Positions 19,204 to 28,308 are shown, numbered from the stretch's first letter. The stretch: DNA of 64,000 nt from Brevibacterium renqingii (GCF_017808105.1 NZ_JADBHF010000009.1:124001-188000), one strand, 5' to 3'. Notes: generated from the sequence alone by a model not told the origin. Translations and numbers: made by a program.

Positions 19204-20103
19204 ATGCTGCCCATCACCACCGCGCTCGACCGCGGTTTCCCGTCCCTCGACGGTCAGACGTTCGTCATCACCGGGGCAAACTCCGGTCTCGGCCGGGTCA
19301 CCGCCGGTGCTCTCGCCGCCCACGGAGCGCATGTCGTCCTCGCGGTGCGCAACTTGAAGAAGGGAGCGGAGGCAGCGGCGACCATGACGGGTTCGGTCGA
19401 GGTCAGAGAGCTCGACCTCGCCGATCTCGGCTCCGTGCGGTCGTTCGCCGCGGGCCTCGGGGGCCCGATCGACGTCCTCATCAACAATGCGGGCATCATG
19501 ACCCCTCCCCTGAGCTGGACCGTCGACGGCTTCGAGTCTCAGTTCGGCACCAACCACCTCGGACACTTCGCACTGACGGCTCTCCTGCTGCCGCAGATCG
19601 GGTCTCGGGTGGTCACCGTCTCCTCGCTCGCCCACAAGCAGGGGACCATCGATTTCACCGATCTCAACTGGCGGCGCCGGCGGTATCGAGCGATGGCCGC
19701 CTATGCACAGTCGAAGCTCGCGAACCTGCTGTTCACCACCGAACTCGAACGACGGCTGACGAAGCGGAGTTCCGACGTGATCGCGACCGCAGCCCATCCG
19801 GGTCTGGCCGCGACCAACCTGTTCGGCCCCGGCGACCGGCGGCGGCTGCGCGATAATCTGGGCAAGGCGCTCACTCGTCTGCTCAGCCAGAGCGATACTG
19901 CTGGTGCCGCGCCGATGCTCAACGCAGCCGTGGCCGATGTCCCCGGCAATTCCTATCTCGGTCCCGGACGAGCCTTCGAGACCCGCGGCGAACCCGTCTT
20001 CGCCAGTCGAGCACCGGTCTCGCTCGACGAGGACGTGGCTCGTCGCCTGTGGGAGGCGTCGGAGTCGCTGACGGGCATCGGCTTCCTCGGATCCTCAGTG
20101 TGA
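19204..20103 (+). CDS. short-chain dehydrogenase, WWOX/retinol dehydrogenase-like
   Basis: A 299-residue SDR with TGANSGLG at about 23-30, NNAGIM near 96 and the catalytic YAQSK near 161. The layout (FGTNHLGHFALT, then YAQSKLANLLF) is typical of the WW-domain oxidoreductase and RDH11-14 branch, usually NADP-dependent. Substrate unknown. The much longer open frame extending upstream is antisense to the ABC genes and is rejected; the ATG at 19204 is supported by the -10 box and by alignment of the first motif. It converges with the acyl-CoA dehydrogenase gene. Confidence 0.85.
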   Translation: MLPITTALDRGFPSLDGQTFVITGANSGLGRVTAGALAAHGAHVVLAVRNLKKGAEAAATMTGSVEVRELDLADLGSVRSFAAGLGGPIDVLINNAGIMTPPLSWTVDGFESQFGTNHLGHFALTALLLPQIGSRVVTVSSLAHKQGTIDFTDLNWRRRRYRAMAAYAQSKLANLLFTTELERRLTKRSSDVIATAAHPGLAATNLFGPGDRRRLRDNLGKALTRLLSQSDTAGAAPMLNAAVADVPGNSYLGPGRAFETRGEPVFASRAPVSLDEDVARRLWEASESLTGIGFLGSSV

Positions 20104-20193
20104 GGCTCGGGGCACTCGCAATCATGGTCGACATCCTCCCGCACACGCCTCCGACGCTGGCCGCTCCCGCCGGGGTGTTCGTCGACTTGCGCC

Positions 20194-20207
20194 CTGACCG
20201 CGGTCAG
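20194..20207. terminator. palindrome at end of gcdH-like gene
   Basis: CTGACCG-CGGTCAG is a perfect 14-bp palindrome that includes the stop codon of the acyl-CoA dehydrogenase. It resembles the palindrome at 5772-5797 in placement and core sequence. Confidence 0.35.
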
Positions 20208-21394
20208 CGGAATGCCTGCTGTCCGGTGATGTGCCGGCCGAGGATGAGGGTGTGGACCTCATCGGTGCCCTCATAGGTGCGGACGGATTCGAGGTTGTTC
20301 GCATGCCGCAGCGGTGAGTGCTCAAGAGTGATGCCGTTGCCGCCGAGCATCGTCCGGGCCTCGCGGCAGATCGCGATGGCCTCGCGACAGTTGTTGAGTT
20401 TGCCCACCGAGATCTGCACCGGGTCGAGTGTGCCCGCGTCCTTGAGACGGCCGGTCTGAATGGCCAGCAGGGTGCCCTTCTGGATCTCGAGGGCCATGTC
20501 GACCAGCTTCTGCTGGGTGATCTGGTACGCGGTCAGCGGCTTGTCGAACTGGAGACGGTTCTGCGCATAGTCGAGAGCGGCTTCGAACGAGTCTCGGGCC
20601 GCACCCATGGCGCCCCACATGATTCCGTAGCGGGCCTCGTTGAGACAGGAGAACGGCCCTTTGAGTCCTGTGACATCGGGCAGCACCGCCTCGGCGGGCA
20701 GTTCCACGTCCTCCAGAGCGATATCGCACTGGATGGAGGCGCGCATCGACAGCTTCTGCTCGATGGGGGTGGCGGTGAAGCCAGGGGTGTCGGTGGGGAC
20801 GAGGAAGCCGCGGATCCCTTCGTCGGTGGCGGCCCAGATGACTGCGATATCGGCGATCGAGGCCAAGCCGATCCACCGTTTGGCGCCGTTGAGGACCCAG
20901 CCGCCGTCTGTGCTGCGAGTGGCTGAGGTGGCCATGGATCCGGGATCGGAGCCGGCGGTCGGTTCGGTCAGTCCGAAGCAGCCGATGATCTCGCCTGCCG
21001 CCATACCGGGCAGGTATCGGTTCTTCTGCTCCTCGGAGCCGAATTTGTGGATGGCCGACATCGCCAGCGAGCCCTGCACGGACACGAAGGTGCGCAGCCC
21101 GGAGTCGCCGGCTTCGAGTTCGAGCGCGGCGATGCCGTATTCGACGGCCGAGCGCCCGGGGCAGCCGTAACCGTTCAGGTGCATGCCGAGCAGGCCGAGT
21201 TCCCCCATCTCCTTGACGATCTCGGTCGGGAAGATCGCGTTCTCATACCAATCGGCGATGTTCGGGCGGATCCTCGCGTCCACGAATGTGCGGGCACGCT
21301 CGCGGATCTCGAGTTCCTCGGCCGAGAGGAGACCGGCGAAGTCGAGGAGGTCGGATGGGTCGGCGGTGGGCGTGGTGGTGTCGGCGTCGGTCAT
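20204..21394 (-). CDS. gcdH: glutaryl-CoA dehydrogenase-like acyl-CoA dehydrogenase
   Basis: A 396-residue FAD flavoprotein. Segments close to glutaryl-CoA dehydrogenases are CFGLTEPTAGSDP (substrate and flavin contacts), GAKRWIGLAS, and the C-terminal MRHANNLES-like stretch (here LRHANNLESVRTYEGT) with the catalytic Glu in YEGTDEVH and LILGRHITG. GcdH oxidises and decarboxylates glutaryl-CoA to crotonyl-CoA in lysine, tryptophan and cadaverine breakdown. Exact substrate is inferred. GAGGAG lies 5-6 nt before the ATG. It is divergent from a LysR gene, with a LysR box in the shared intergenic region, the arrangement seen for glutarate-responsive regulators. Confidence 0.82.
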   Translation of the reverse strand: MTDADTTTPTADPSDLLDFAGLLSAEELEIRERARTFVDARIRPNIADWYENAIFPTEIVKEMGELGLLGMHLNGYGCPGRSAVEYGIAALELEAGDSGLRTFVSVQGSLAMSAIHKFGSEEQKNRYLPGMAAGEIIGCFGLTEPTAGSDPGSMATSATRSTDGGWVLNGAKRWIGLASIADIAVIWAATDEGIRGFLVPTDTPGFTATPIEQKLSMRASIQCDIALEDVELPAEAVLPDVTGLKGPFSCLNEARYGIMWGAMGAARDSFEAALDYAQNRLQFDKPLTAYQITQQKLVDMALEIQKGTLLAIQTGRLKDAGTLDPVQISVGKLNNCREAIAICREARTMLGGNGITLEHSPLRHANNLESVRTYEGTDEVHTLILGRHITGQQAFR

Positions 21395-21475
21395 ATCGGC
21401 TCCTCAGATGCGGTCGGATTCGTCTTCAACCCTGCCACCAGAATTACACGGAGTCCAAGAGGTAATATCACACTG

Positions 21476-21498
21476 ATTGATTCAATTTTCTTATCAAT
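21476..21498. promoter_or_regulatory. LysR-type operator (T-N11-A box)
   Basis: ATTGAT and ATCAAT are perfect 6-bp inverted arms separated by exactly 11 nt, the hallmark of a LysR recognition-binding site. The site ends 20 bp before the lysR start and lies 82 bp upstream of the gcdH-like start, in an AT-rich island of otherwise GC-rich DNA. Confidence 0.75.
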
Positions 21499-21518
21499 GA
21501 CGAGCCTCGAGGTGAAGC

Positions 21519-22409
21519 ATGGAGTTCAGACAGGTCACGGCCTTCCTCGCCGTCGCCGAGGAGCTGCATTTCGGGCGGGCGGCCGAGAGGCTCCGTATCG
21601 CTCAGCCTGCCCTCAGCCAGATGATCCGAGCTCTCGAGCGCGACCTCGATGTCGATCTGTTCGAACGGACGACCCGGCGCGTCAGACTGACGCCTGCCGG
21701 CGAGGCGCTGCTCGAACCCGCGGCGGCGATCGGAACTCAGGTCGACGGCGCCAGGCGCATCGCCCGCTCCGCTCAGCAGGGGCTGGCCGGCCGGGTGCGC
21801 ATCGGCTTCGGCGGCACGAGCGGCTATTCCATCCTCTCGCGACTGGCGCGAGAGGTCGGCGAACGGCACCCGGGGATCAGCCTGGACCTGCGTCCGCAGA
21901 TGTACTGCGGGGAGGCAGCGATCGCTCTGCGCGATGGGGAGATGGACCTCGCCATCATCAGTCCCCCGGCGCCGGCCGGTGTCGAGGTCCACACCATTCG
22001 CCAGGAGAGCGTCATGATCGCAATGCCCTCCGGCCATGAGCTGGCCGGCCGCGAAATGGTCAGCATCGCCGAACTCGCCGGTCGGCCGTTCATCTCCTAC
22101 GCCCCGTCCCACGGCTCCCAGGTGAGAGAGGTGATGATGCGTCTGGCCGATGACGCCGGCTTCCTCCCCCACGTCGTCCAGGAAGCGCCGGACCCCTACA
22201 GCCTCCTGGCACTGGTGGGAGCGCAGGTCGGCATGGCCGTCGTCGTCGCCTCCTCGGATCACATCCGCATCGACGGTGTCAGCTATGTTCCCCTCGCCGA
22301 GGGTGGGGACGCCTTCACACTCGCGCTCGGATGGCGGCGGAACAACCCCTCCGAGGCTCTGGCCCGCGTGGTCGACATCGTCCGCGAAGCCCTGCCGCAG
22401 GCTCAGTGA
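21519..22409 (+). CDS. LysR-family transcriptional regulator
   Basis: A 296-residue LysR regulator. The winged helix-turn-helix is at the N-terminus (ELHFGRAAERLRIAQPALSQ, residues about 18-37, with LFERTTRRVRLT), and a two-lobe periplasmic-binding-protein-like effector domain spans about 90-290. GAGGTGAAG precedes the ATG. It probably activates the divergent glutaryl-CoA dehydrogenase gene and represses itself through the T-N11-A site at 21476. The opening residues MEFRQVTAFLAVAEELHFGRAAERL resemble the CatR/BenM-type subgroup, which senses aromatic or dicarboxylic acids; the effector here is unknown. Confidence 0.88.
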   Translation: MEFRQVTAFLAVAEELHFGRAAERLRIAQPALSQMIRALERDLDVDLFERTTRRVRLTPAGEALLEPAAAIGTQVDGARRIARSAQQGLAGRVRIGFGGTSGYSILSRLAREVGERHPGISLDLRPQMYCGEAAIALRDGEMDLAIISPPAPAGVEVHTIRQESVMIAMPSGHELAGREMVSIAELAGRPFISYAPSHGSQVREVMMRLADDAGFLPHVVQEAPDPYSLLALVGAQVGMAVVVASSDHIRIDGVSYVPLAEGGDAFTLALGWRRNNPSEALARVVDIVREALPQAQ

Positions 22410-22451
22410 GCCGCTGGAGAGTCAGACCCAGGCACTCGGTTCTGGCGCCCC

Positions 22452-23882
22452 CTACCAGCTGATCACGTGCGGCACGCTGACGTGCTTGAGACCCTCGAGG
22501 CCGAATTCGAGGCCGAAGCCGGACTTCTTCACACCGCCGAAGGGAATCCGCGGATCCACGGCACCGTGTTTGTTGATCCACGTCGAACCGGCCTGCAGGC
22601 GAGCGGCGACCTTGCGGCAGGCATCGAGGTCGGTGCCCCACACCGAGGAGCCGAGGCCGACTTCGAGTCCATTGGCCCATTCGATGGCCTGGTCGAGGTC
22701 CGTGTACTTGATGATCGGCAGCACGGGGCCGAACTGCTCCTCGGAGACGAGCGGGTTGTCATTGTCGATGTCAGCGACGAGTGTCGTCGGGTAGAAGTAG
22801 CCGGGCTGCTCGGCGACCGGATCGCCGCCGGTGAGCACTCGCGCTCCCCCATCCTTCGCGGCCTGGACGAGGCCGGCGACGATGTCGTACTGCTGCTTGT
22901 TCTGCAGCGGCCCCAGCACGTTCTCCTCCTCCAGGCCCACGCCCATCGGGGACGCTCCGGCCACCTCGACGAGGGCTTGGCAGACCTGGTCGTACAGCGA
23001 TTCGGGCACATAGAGCCGCTTCATCGCCGCGCAGGTCTGGCCGGTGTTGATGAAGGCGCCCCAGAACAGGTCGCCGGCGATCGCGGCAGGGTCGGCGTCC
23101 TCGAGCACGATGCCCGCATCATTGCCGCCGAGTTCGAGCGTGAGTCTCGCGAGGCTGTCTGCAGCGGAGCGCATGATCGCCTGTCCGGTCTTCGTCGAGC
23201 CGGTGAACATGATCTTGTCGATATCCGCGTGACCGGTCAGGGCGGCACCGACGGCACCGTCGCCGGGCACGACGGACAGCACATCGGCGGGCAGCGCCTG
23301 GTTGACCACGGCCACGAGCGCCTGCACGGACAGCGGCGTGTACTCCGAGGGCTTGAGCACGACGGTGTTGCCCATCTTCAGCGCGGGCGCGAACTGCCAC
23401 ACGGAGATCATCATCGGCCAGTTCCAGGGACCGACGGCACCGATGACGCCCACCGGCCTGTAGTGGAGTTCCGCATGGGTCTCCCCATCCTCGACGAGGA
23501 CCTCGGGCTCGAGCTCGAAGGCCGCATTCGCACGCAGCCAGGCAGCACAGGCCCCGACTTCGAAACGCGCATTCGGCCCGTTGAGCGGCTTGCCCTGCTC
23601 ACGGGAGAGCAGTTCGGCCAGCGCCTCGGCAGAGGCCTCGATCGCATCGGCGGCCTGGTTGAGAAGTTCGCTGCGCTCCTGCGCGGACGTCGCCGCCCAG
23701 GCGGGCTGCGCCTTCCGGGCCGCTGCCACGGCAGCCTCGATCTCGGCGGGACTGCCTTCGCGGGTACGGCCGACGACCTCACCCGTGGCGGGATCGTGGA
23801 TCTCACGCCCATGGGGGTCTTCGATCGCAGACAGAAGCCCAGCTGTGGTCGTGAGGTCAGTGGTGGATGCGTCGGTGGTCAT
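22452..23882 (-). CDS. aldehyde dehydrogenase (NAD(P)-dependent)
   Basis: A 476-residue ALDH superfamily enzyme. The general base Glu is in LELGGND and the nucleophile Cys in NTGQTCAAMKRLYVPE; PWNWPMM and GSTKTGQAIM are the cofactor-binding segments. The sequence resembles the succinate-semialdehyde/aryl aldehyde-type group, but the substrate is not fixed by the motifs I can see. AAGGAG lies 6 nt before the ATG. It converges with the lysR gene, so it is outside the LysR divergon unless read through. It could oxidise semialdehydes from lysine or amine degradation; that is inference. Confidence 0.88.
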   Translation of the reverse strand: MTTDASTTDLTTTAGLLSAIEDPHGREIHDPATGEVVGRTREGSPAEIEAAVAAARKAQPAWAATSAQERSELLNQAADAIEASAEALAELLSREQGKPLNGPNARFEVGACAAWLRANAAFELEPEVLVEDGETHAELHYRPVGVIGAVGPWNWPMMISVWQFAPALKMGNTVVLKPSEYTPLSVQALVAVVNQALPADVLSVVPGDGAVGAALTGHADIDKIMFTGSTKTGQAIMRSAADSLARLTLELGGNDAGIVLEDADPAAIAGDLFWGAFINTGQTCAAMKRLYVPESLYDQVCQALVEVAGASPMGVGLEEENVLGPLQNKQQYDIVAGLVQAAKDGGARVLTGGDPVAEQPGYFYPTTLVADIDNDNPLVSEEQFGPVLPIIKYTDLDQAIEWANGLEVGLGSSVWGTDLDACRKVAARLQAGSTWINKHGAVDPRIPFGGVKKSGFGLEFGLEGLKHVSVPHVISW

Positions 23883-24072
23883 GATGCTCCTTCGGTCGGG
23901 GACTGATGTTCGTGTTGCCGGTTGGGTGGACTGGCTTTCTCATCCCAGACTTCCACCGGATCCGATTCCTGCATAGAGTTCGAGTGAGGATGCTGCCAGT
24001 CTGGCTGAGACGCTGAGGCCGTGTCTTGGCTTCACAGGCGAAGTTCTTGACGATTCGCGCACCACCCTTCCC

Positions 24073-24095
24073 AGCTGGAGCCGATGCCTCCAGCT
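24073..24095 (+). terminator. hairpin upstream of ThrE-like gene
   Basis: AGCTGGAG and CTCCAGCT form a perfect 8-bp stem with a 7-nt loop, about 60 bp before the GTG start. No T-tract follows. The rest of the 274-bp gap (23883-24156) shows no gene and no clear promoter. Confidence 0.3.
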
Positions 24096-24156
24096 CCGGG
24101 ATCGCGGGCTGGTATCTTCGATTCTATCGGCGAGCCCGCAATCGAGAGGGTGTGGA

Positions 24157-25392
24157 GTGCACGAGGCAGAGGCATCGACGGTTCCTGCACAGGAACTGTT
24201 GATCACCATCGGCACAGGACTTCTCGCAGGCGGCATCTCCTCCGTCGACGTCGAAGACGCCCTGACCGGACTCGCCCCTGCTGTCGGTCTCGACGCCATC
24301 AACGTCGCGGCCCTGCCCAAGGGCCTGTTTCTCACCGTCGGGGCCGGAGGGGCCACACGGTTCGAACGCATCGGTCCCGATCTGCGCTTCGACCAGACCG
24401 CGAAGCTGCTCGACATCGTCGACTCTATCCACGCGCGCCGTCTCAGCGTCGATGAGGCCCGGCAGACGATCGAGGCGGAAGTCTTCGCCACCGCGCCGCG
24501 CTGGCCGGGCTGGCTGACCTGCCTCGGCGCAGTGCCCATCGGAATCGGACTGTGCCTGCTGCTCGAACCCGGTCCCGTCAACCTGGTCTTCGCCGCACTC
24601 GGTTCGCTCGTCGTGGCCGGAGCTCTGGCGATCAACAGCCGACACTCCAGCCTCGGTCCGCTGCTGCCGGTCGCCTCGGCGTTCTTCGTCGGCGTCCTCA
24701 TGCTCATCGGCTGCCGACTGGACTGGCTGGAGAGTCCCCTGCGCACGATCGTCGCCACCCTGGCGCTGCTGCTGCCCGGCAGCGCCGTGGTCACCGGGCT
24801 GACGGAGATATCGGCCGGCGCTCTGTCCGCAGGCAGTTCGAGGCTCGTCTCGTCCACGGTGCAGCTGGCGATGTTCATCGCCGGGGTCGCCGGTGCGGCC
24901 GTCGTCACCGGCACCGGCGCCGAGGCGCTGGTGAACTCCCAGCTGACCGATTCCACTTGGTGGCTGTCCTCCCTCGGAGTCGCTGCGGCGACTCTGGGTC
25001 TCATCATCTACCTGCACACACCGCTCGAACACACCCTGCCGATTGTTCTCACGATCGGTGCCGCGGCTCTGGCGCAACTGGGAGTCGGTGCCGAGTTCGG
25101 TGCGGCCATCGGCGGTCTCGCCGGTGCCCTGACGGCCTCTCTGGTCGCCGTCGTCCTGTCACGTCTGCCGCGCGGCCCGATCTGGCGGATCAGCTTCGTG
25201 CCCGCCTTCCTCGTCGTGGCGCCCGGCTCGTTCGGACTGCTCAACGCCTCACAGATCGAATTCGGCGACGGCAGCAGTGTGCTGGCCAGCCTCCTCGCCG
25301 CGGGGGCGACGTTCTTCACGATCGCCATCGGCACGGTCATCGGCGCGGCTGTAGCCCATGCCGTCGAACCCCGGGACGAAGTCGTCGCCTGA
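24157..25392 (+). CDS. threonine/serine exporter family protein (ThrE-like)
   Basis: A 411-residue integral membrane protein with the two ThrE modules in one chain: a soluble N-terminal part plus membrane helices of the DUF1212 domain (about 10-255), then a second helical bundle (about 270-405) of the ThrE_2 type, ten predicted helices in all. C. glutamicum ThrE exports Thr and Ser by proton motive force; exact cargo here is inferred. The start is GTG at 24157, with GAGAGGG 6 nt upstream. It is a single gene between an ALDH and a decayed aldo-keto reductase. Confidence 0.85.
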   Translation: MHEAEASTVPAQELLITIGTGLLAGGISSVDVEDALTGLAPAVGLDAINVAALPKGLFLTVGAGGATRFERIGPDLRFDQTAKLLDIVDSIHARRLSVDEARQTIEAEVFATAPRWPGWLTCLGAVPIGIGLCLLLEPGPVNLVFAALGSLVVAGALAINSRHSSLGPLLPVASAFFVGVLMLIGCRLDWLESPLRTIVATLALLLPGSAVVTGLTEISAGALSAGSSRLVSSTVQLAMFIAGVAGAAVVTGTGAEALVNSQLTDSTWWLSSLGVAAATLGLIIYLHTPLEHTLPIVLTIGAAALAQLGVGAEFGAAIGGLAGALTASLVAVVLSRLPRGPIWRISFVPAFLVVAPGSFGLLNASQIEFGDGSSVLASLLAAGATFFTIAIGTVIGAAVAHAVEPRDEVVA

Positions 25393-25409
25393 GCGCGGGC
25401 CGGCTTCCC

Positions 25410-26038
25410 TCAGGCGGATTCCTCGTCGGCGAAGGGGGCCGAGACCCGGTCGAGGCGTTCGATCTCACCGTCGCTGAGTTCGAGCGTCGGAGCGGCCATG
25501 ATCGCCTCGAGCAGCTGCGGCTCACGTGCCGAGGCGATCGGTGCGGTCACGCCCCTGGCCAGCAGCCAGGCCGGTGAGGAACCCGGCGCGAGGCCGAAGT
25601 AGGAGAACACGGCTAGCTCGTGCCGCTTGGCAACCGGCCGCATCTCGGTCTCGAATTCCTGCCGGCGGACGAGACTGTACTGCGGTTGGATGTGCTTGGC
25701 CTTGCCGGACCGGACGATCTCATTGATCGGTCTGCAGACGATCCACCGAGGCATCGATGGCGGTGCGGATGTGCTCGGGGTCCTGTGTGCGGTGGTCGGG
25801 GTGGTCGCCGACCTTCGTGGCGAGGACGATGTCATCGCGACTGCCTCGGTCGGCCAACCAGGTGCCGATGATGGTCCCGGACTCGCGACCGGCGTTCCCG
25901 GGCACCCACGCCGGATAGGGTTCGGCGGCGTCGAGGAAGTTGCCGCCGACGGCGACGAAGGCGTCGAGGACGGCATGCGAGCCAGTGGGCCCGGCCTGCG
26001 CAGGGCCCTCACCAGGGACAGCGCCGGCACGGCCGCGA
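25410..26038 (-). pseudogene. degenerate aldo/keto reductase
   Basis: Pieces of one aldo/keto reductase are readable on the minus strand but in two frames and with gaps. The N-terminal part (about 26000-25720) contains AFVAVGGNFLDAAEPYPAW, GNAGRESGTIIGTWLADRGS and IVLATKVG, then SVDRLQTD before a stop. The C-terminal part in another frame (about 25740-25410) has EIVRSGKAKHI, QYSLVRRQEFE, VFSYFGLAPG and WLLARGVTAPIASAR. Segments normally between these blocks are missing, as is the extreme N-terminus. I see at least one frameshift and several internal deletions, so this is a remnant and not a working gene. Confidence 0.8.
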
Positions 26039-26899
26039 TTATTCCGCCGCGGCGGACCCGGCCGCCGGTCGCGCCGGCCGCGAGGTCGTGAATGAGCCTT
26101 CGTACCCGGCGCGGGCCTCCGCGCGCACCTCGGTCACTTGGTCGGGCACCATAGTGCCGAAGAGACGATCCCGCATCGCCTGCGGCAGGAGGTTGACCAT
26201 CCGCGTCAGCGGCCCGATGTAGGCGGGCACGGTGACCTCGAAGCGCGGGCGATCCGCGGCGGCGACGACAGCGCGAGCGACATCAGTCGGCTGCAGCAGC
26301 GGAGCGGAACCTGTGCCGGTGCCGGCGGCCAGAGTCGTGTCGACGACGGCCGGCATGACGGCGGTGACCTCGACTCCGCTGCCGCGCAGCTCCATGCGCA
26401 CGGCCTTGAGATAGCCGAGCACCCCGTGTTTGGTCGCCGCGTAGGTCGCCTCGCCAGGGGTCGGCAGAAGCGACGCGGCCGAGGCGACCGTGATGAGGTG
26501 CCCGTGGCCGGCCCTGCGCATGGCCGGAGCAGCCGCCTTGATGCCGTTGATGACGCCGAGGAGATTGACACTCAGCTGCGCGCGAGCCGCCGATTCCGGC
26601 TCTTCGTCGAAGGATCCGACCCACATCAGTCCCGCGTTGCTGACGAGGACATCGACCGGGCCCAGATCTCGACGGACAGCGTCGAGGAAGTCGGTGAAGG
26701 ATCCGGTGTCGGTGACGTCGAGTCCGTACGCATGCAGCCCTGGCTGGTCGGCGACCTCCTGGGCTGCGGCGAGGTCCGTGTCGCCGATGGCAACGTGCGC
26801 GCCGGCGGCGGCGAACCGGCAGGCTATCGCCCGCCCGATTCCGTGTGCCCCGCCGGTGACGGCCACGACCGCGCCGCGTGTGGATTGTGACCTGCTCAT
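26039..26899 (-). CDS. short-chain dehydrogenase next to flavin monooxygenase
   Basis: A 286-residue classical SDR with TGGAHGIG at about 16-23, NAG in VLVSNAGLMWVG and the catalytic YAATK. The C-terminus ends in an Arg/Ala/Pro-rich tail, just where the degenerate reductase begins. Its ATG overlaps the monooxygenase stop codon (ATGA), so the two are translationally coupled. FMO plus SDR pairs of this kind occur in mycobacteria (mymA region) and act on lipophilic alcohols and ketones; the substrate here is unknown. Expression probably follows the TetR-controlled promoter at 28266. Confidence 0.85.
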   Translation of the reverse strand: MSRSQSTRGAVVAVTGGAHGIGRAIACRFAAAGAHVAIGDTDLAAAQEVADQPGLHAYGLDVTDTGSFTDFLDAVRRDLGPVDVLVSNAGLMWVGSFDEEPESAARAQLSVNLLGVINGIKAAAPAMRRAGHGHLITVASAASLLPTPGEATYAATKHGVLGYLKAVRMELRGSGVEVTAVMPAVVDTTLAAGTGTGSAPLLQPTDVARAVVAAADRPRFEVTVPAYIGPLTRMVNLLPQAMRDRLFGTMVPDQVTEVRAEARAGYEGSFTTSRPARPAAGSAAAE

Positions 26900-28260
26900 T
26901 CCCCGACCGCTCCCCTGTCCATTTCCCGCTGCATCTCCCACAAGTAGTGGTCGAAGTCGACTTCCATAGTGTGCCGAGGCGAATCGTAGAACTGCTTCTT
27001 GTTCCGCCGGTCGTCCTTGGCCATCTGCTTGAACATGTCCTGTCTGGTCGGCAGCTCGCAATCGCCGAGGAGGATCTTCGCGACCAGCTTCGCCTGCATC
27101 TCCGACAGAGGCATGACCGCTCCCACCGGCTGCAGCAGACCGATGAAGAACAGACCCGGACGGTCGGGGTGGGCCATTCGCTTCCACAGCGGCAGGTCGT
27201 TGTTCTCGACGTCGACGACCTCGGAGGAGAGGAAAGGGAAGGACACCTTGTAGCCGGTGGCCCACACGATGAGGTCAGCCGGTGCCACAGCGCCGTCGGT
27301 GAACACGATTCGATCACTCTCGAGCCGTTCGATGCCGGGTCGCACGATGATCGCATTCGCCTTGAGCCGTTCGCGGATGGCGTCCGACTGGACGGGATGG
27401 GACTGACCGGGCTTGTGCGGCGGTTTCGGCAGTCCGTACTTCCTCAGCCCGCCGGACAGCATCGCACCGAGGCGCAGCCGTGCGGAGGTCATCCACCAGG
27501 GTGCCCAACCGGGCAGCACGACTTGGTCGGCAGCCCGGCCGAAGACGGTCTTCTTCATCACCCACTGGCCGCGTCGGATCGAGAGGTTGACGCTGCGTGC
27601 CCGATGGGAGCCTTCGACTGCGATGTCCATAGCGGAGTTGCCGGCTCCGACCACGACCACATCGCGCCCGACGAGCTGATCGCCGCTGCGATAGTCGTGG
27701 GCGTGGATCTGTTCTCCGTCAAATCGTCCCGGGTACTCGGGGTCGGGCCATTTGGCGTCCCAATGATGACCGTTGGCGACCATCACGGCGTCATAGTGCC
27801 GGGTCTCCGCACCTGCCCGGGCGGTGATGTCGACTTCCCAACCGCCGCGGCTGTTCCGGCGGACGTCTGTGACCTCGGTGTCGAAGGTGATCGTGTGAGC
27901 GAAGCCGAAGTGCTCGACGTAATCGCGGAAGTAGGCGAACACCTGTTCATGGCTGGCATAGGGCGGGTAGTCCTCGGGCATCGGATAGTCCGAGAACGCC
28001 ATGCGTGGGCACGAGGTGTTGATCTGCAGGGTCTCGTAGCAGGCGCTCGTGCCGTTGGGATTGTCGAAGAGCCAGTTGCCTCCGATCTCACTGCCCTTTT
28101 CGAAGCAGTCGAAGGGGATGCCCGAGGTGTAGAGGGTCTTCGCCGCGGCGATGCCTGAGGAGCCGGCACCGATGATGCAGACCTTCGGCAGCGAGGGGTC
28201 CGGGTCGATGGGAGCGGTGACTGCCGGTGCGCGACGACTCTGTCGGATCATGTAAGCCAT
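26896..28260 (-). CDS. flavin-containing monooxygenase (EthA/MymA-like)
   Basis: A 454-residue class B flavoprotein monooxygenase. The FAD Rossmann motif GAGSSGIAAAK is at about 32-42, followed by FEKGSEIGGNW; the NADPH motif GAGNSAMDIA lies near 200 and the ATGYK motif near 340. Such enzymes perform S-, N- or Baeyer-Villiger oxygenation. The start MAYMIRQ at 28260 is preferred, with an alternative Met three codons in. It is divergent from a TetR gene only 48 bp away, like EthA and EthR of M. tuberculosis, and is the first gene of a coupled FMO-SDR operon. Confidence 0.87.
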   Translation of the reverse strand: MAYMIRQSRRAPAVTAPIDPDPSLPKVCIIGAGSSGIAAAKTLYTSGIPFDCFEKGSEIGGNWLFDNPNGTSACYETLQINTSCPRMAFSDYPMPEDYPPYASHEQVFAYFRDYVEHFGFAHTITFDTEVTDVRRNSRGGWEVDITARAGAETRHYDAVMVANGHHWDAKWPDPEYPGRFDGEQIHAHDYRSGDQLVGRDVVVVGAGNSAMDIAVEGSHRARSVNLSIRRGQWVMKKTVFGRAADQVVLPGWAPWWMTSARLRLGAMLSGGLRKYGLPKPPHKPGQSHPVQSDAIRERLKANAIIVRPGIERLESDRIVFTDGAVAPADLIVWATGYKVSFPFLSSEVVDVENNDLPLWKRMAHPDRPGLFFIGLLQPVGAVMPLSEMQAKLVAKILLGDCELPTRQDMFKQMAKDDRRNKKQFYDSPRHTMEVDFDHYLWEMQREMDRGAVGE

Positions 28261-28265
28261 GCCAC

Positions 28266-28271
28266 ACAGTA
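28266..28271 (-). promoter_or_regulatory. candidate -10 box for FMO-SDR operon
   Basis: TACTGT on the minus strand ends 5 nt before the ATG at 28260, compatible with a leaderless or very short leader transcript. The adjoining operator would overlap its upstream region. Confidence 0.4.
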
Positions 28272-28278
28272 TTACATC

Positions 28279-28294
28279 GAAAATCCCAATTTTC
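28279..28294. promoter_or_regulatory. palindromic operator between FMO and TetR genes
   Basis: GAAAAT-CCCA-ATTTTC is a perfect inverted repeat in the middle of the 48-bp divergent gap, between the two -10 boxes. It is the natural candidate for autoregulatory TetR binding that would silence both promoters. Confidence 0.6.
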
Positions 28295-28296
28295 AC

Positions 28297-28302
28297 TATA
28301 CT
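28297..28302 (+). promoter_or_regulatory. -10 box for leaderless start of TetR gene
   Basis: TATACT, nearly consensus, ends 6 nt before the ATG at 28309. The GGAG between them is too close to the start to be a normal ribosome binding site. Confidence 0.6.
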
Positions 28303-28308
28303 GGAGCC

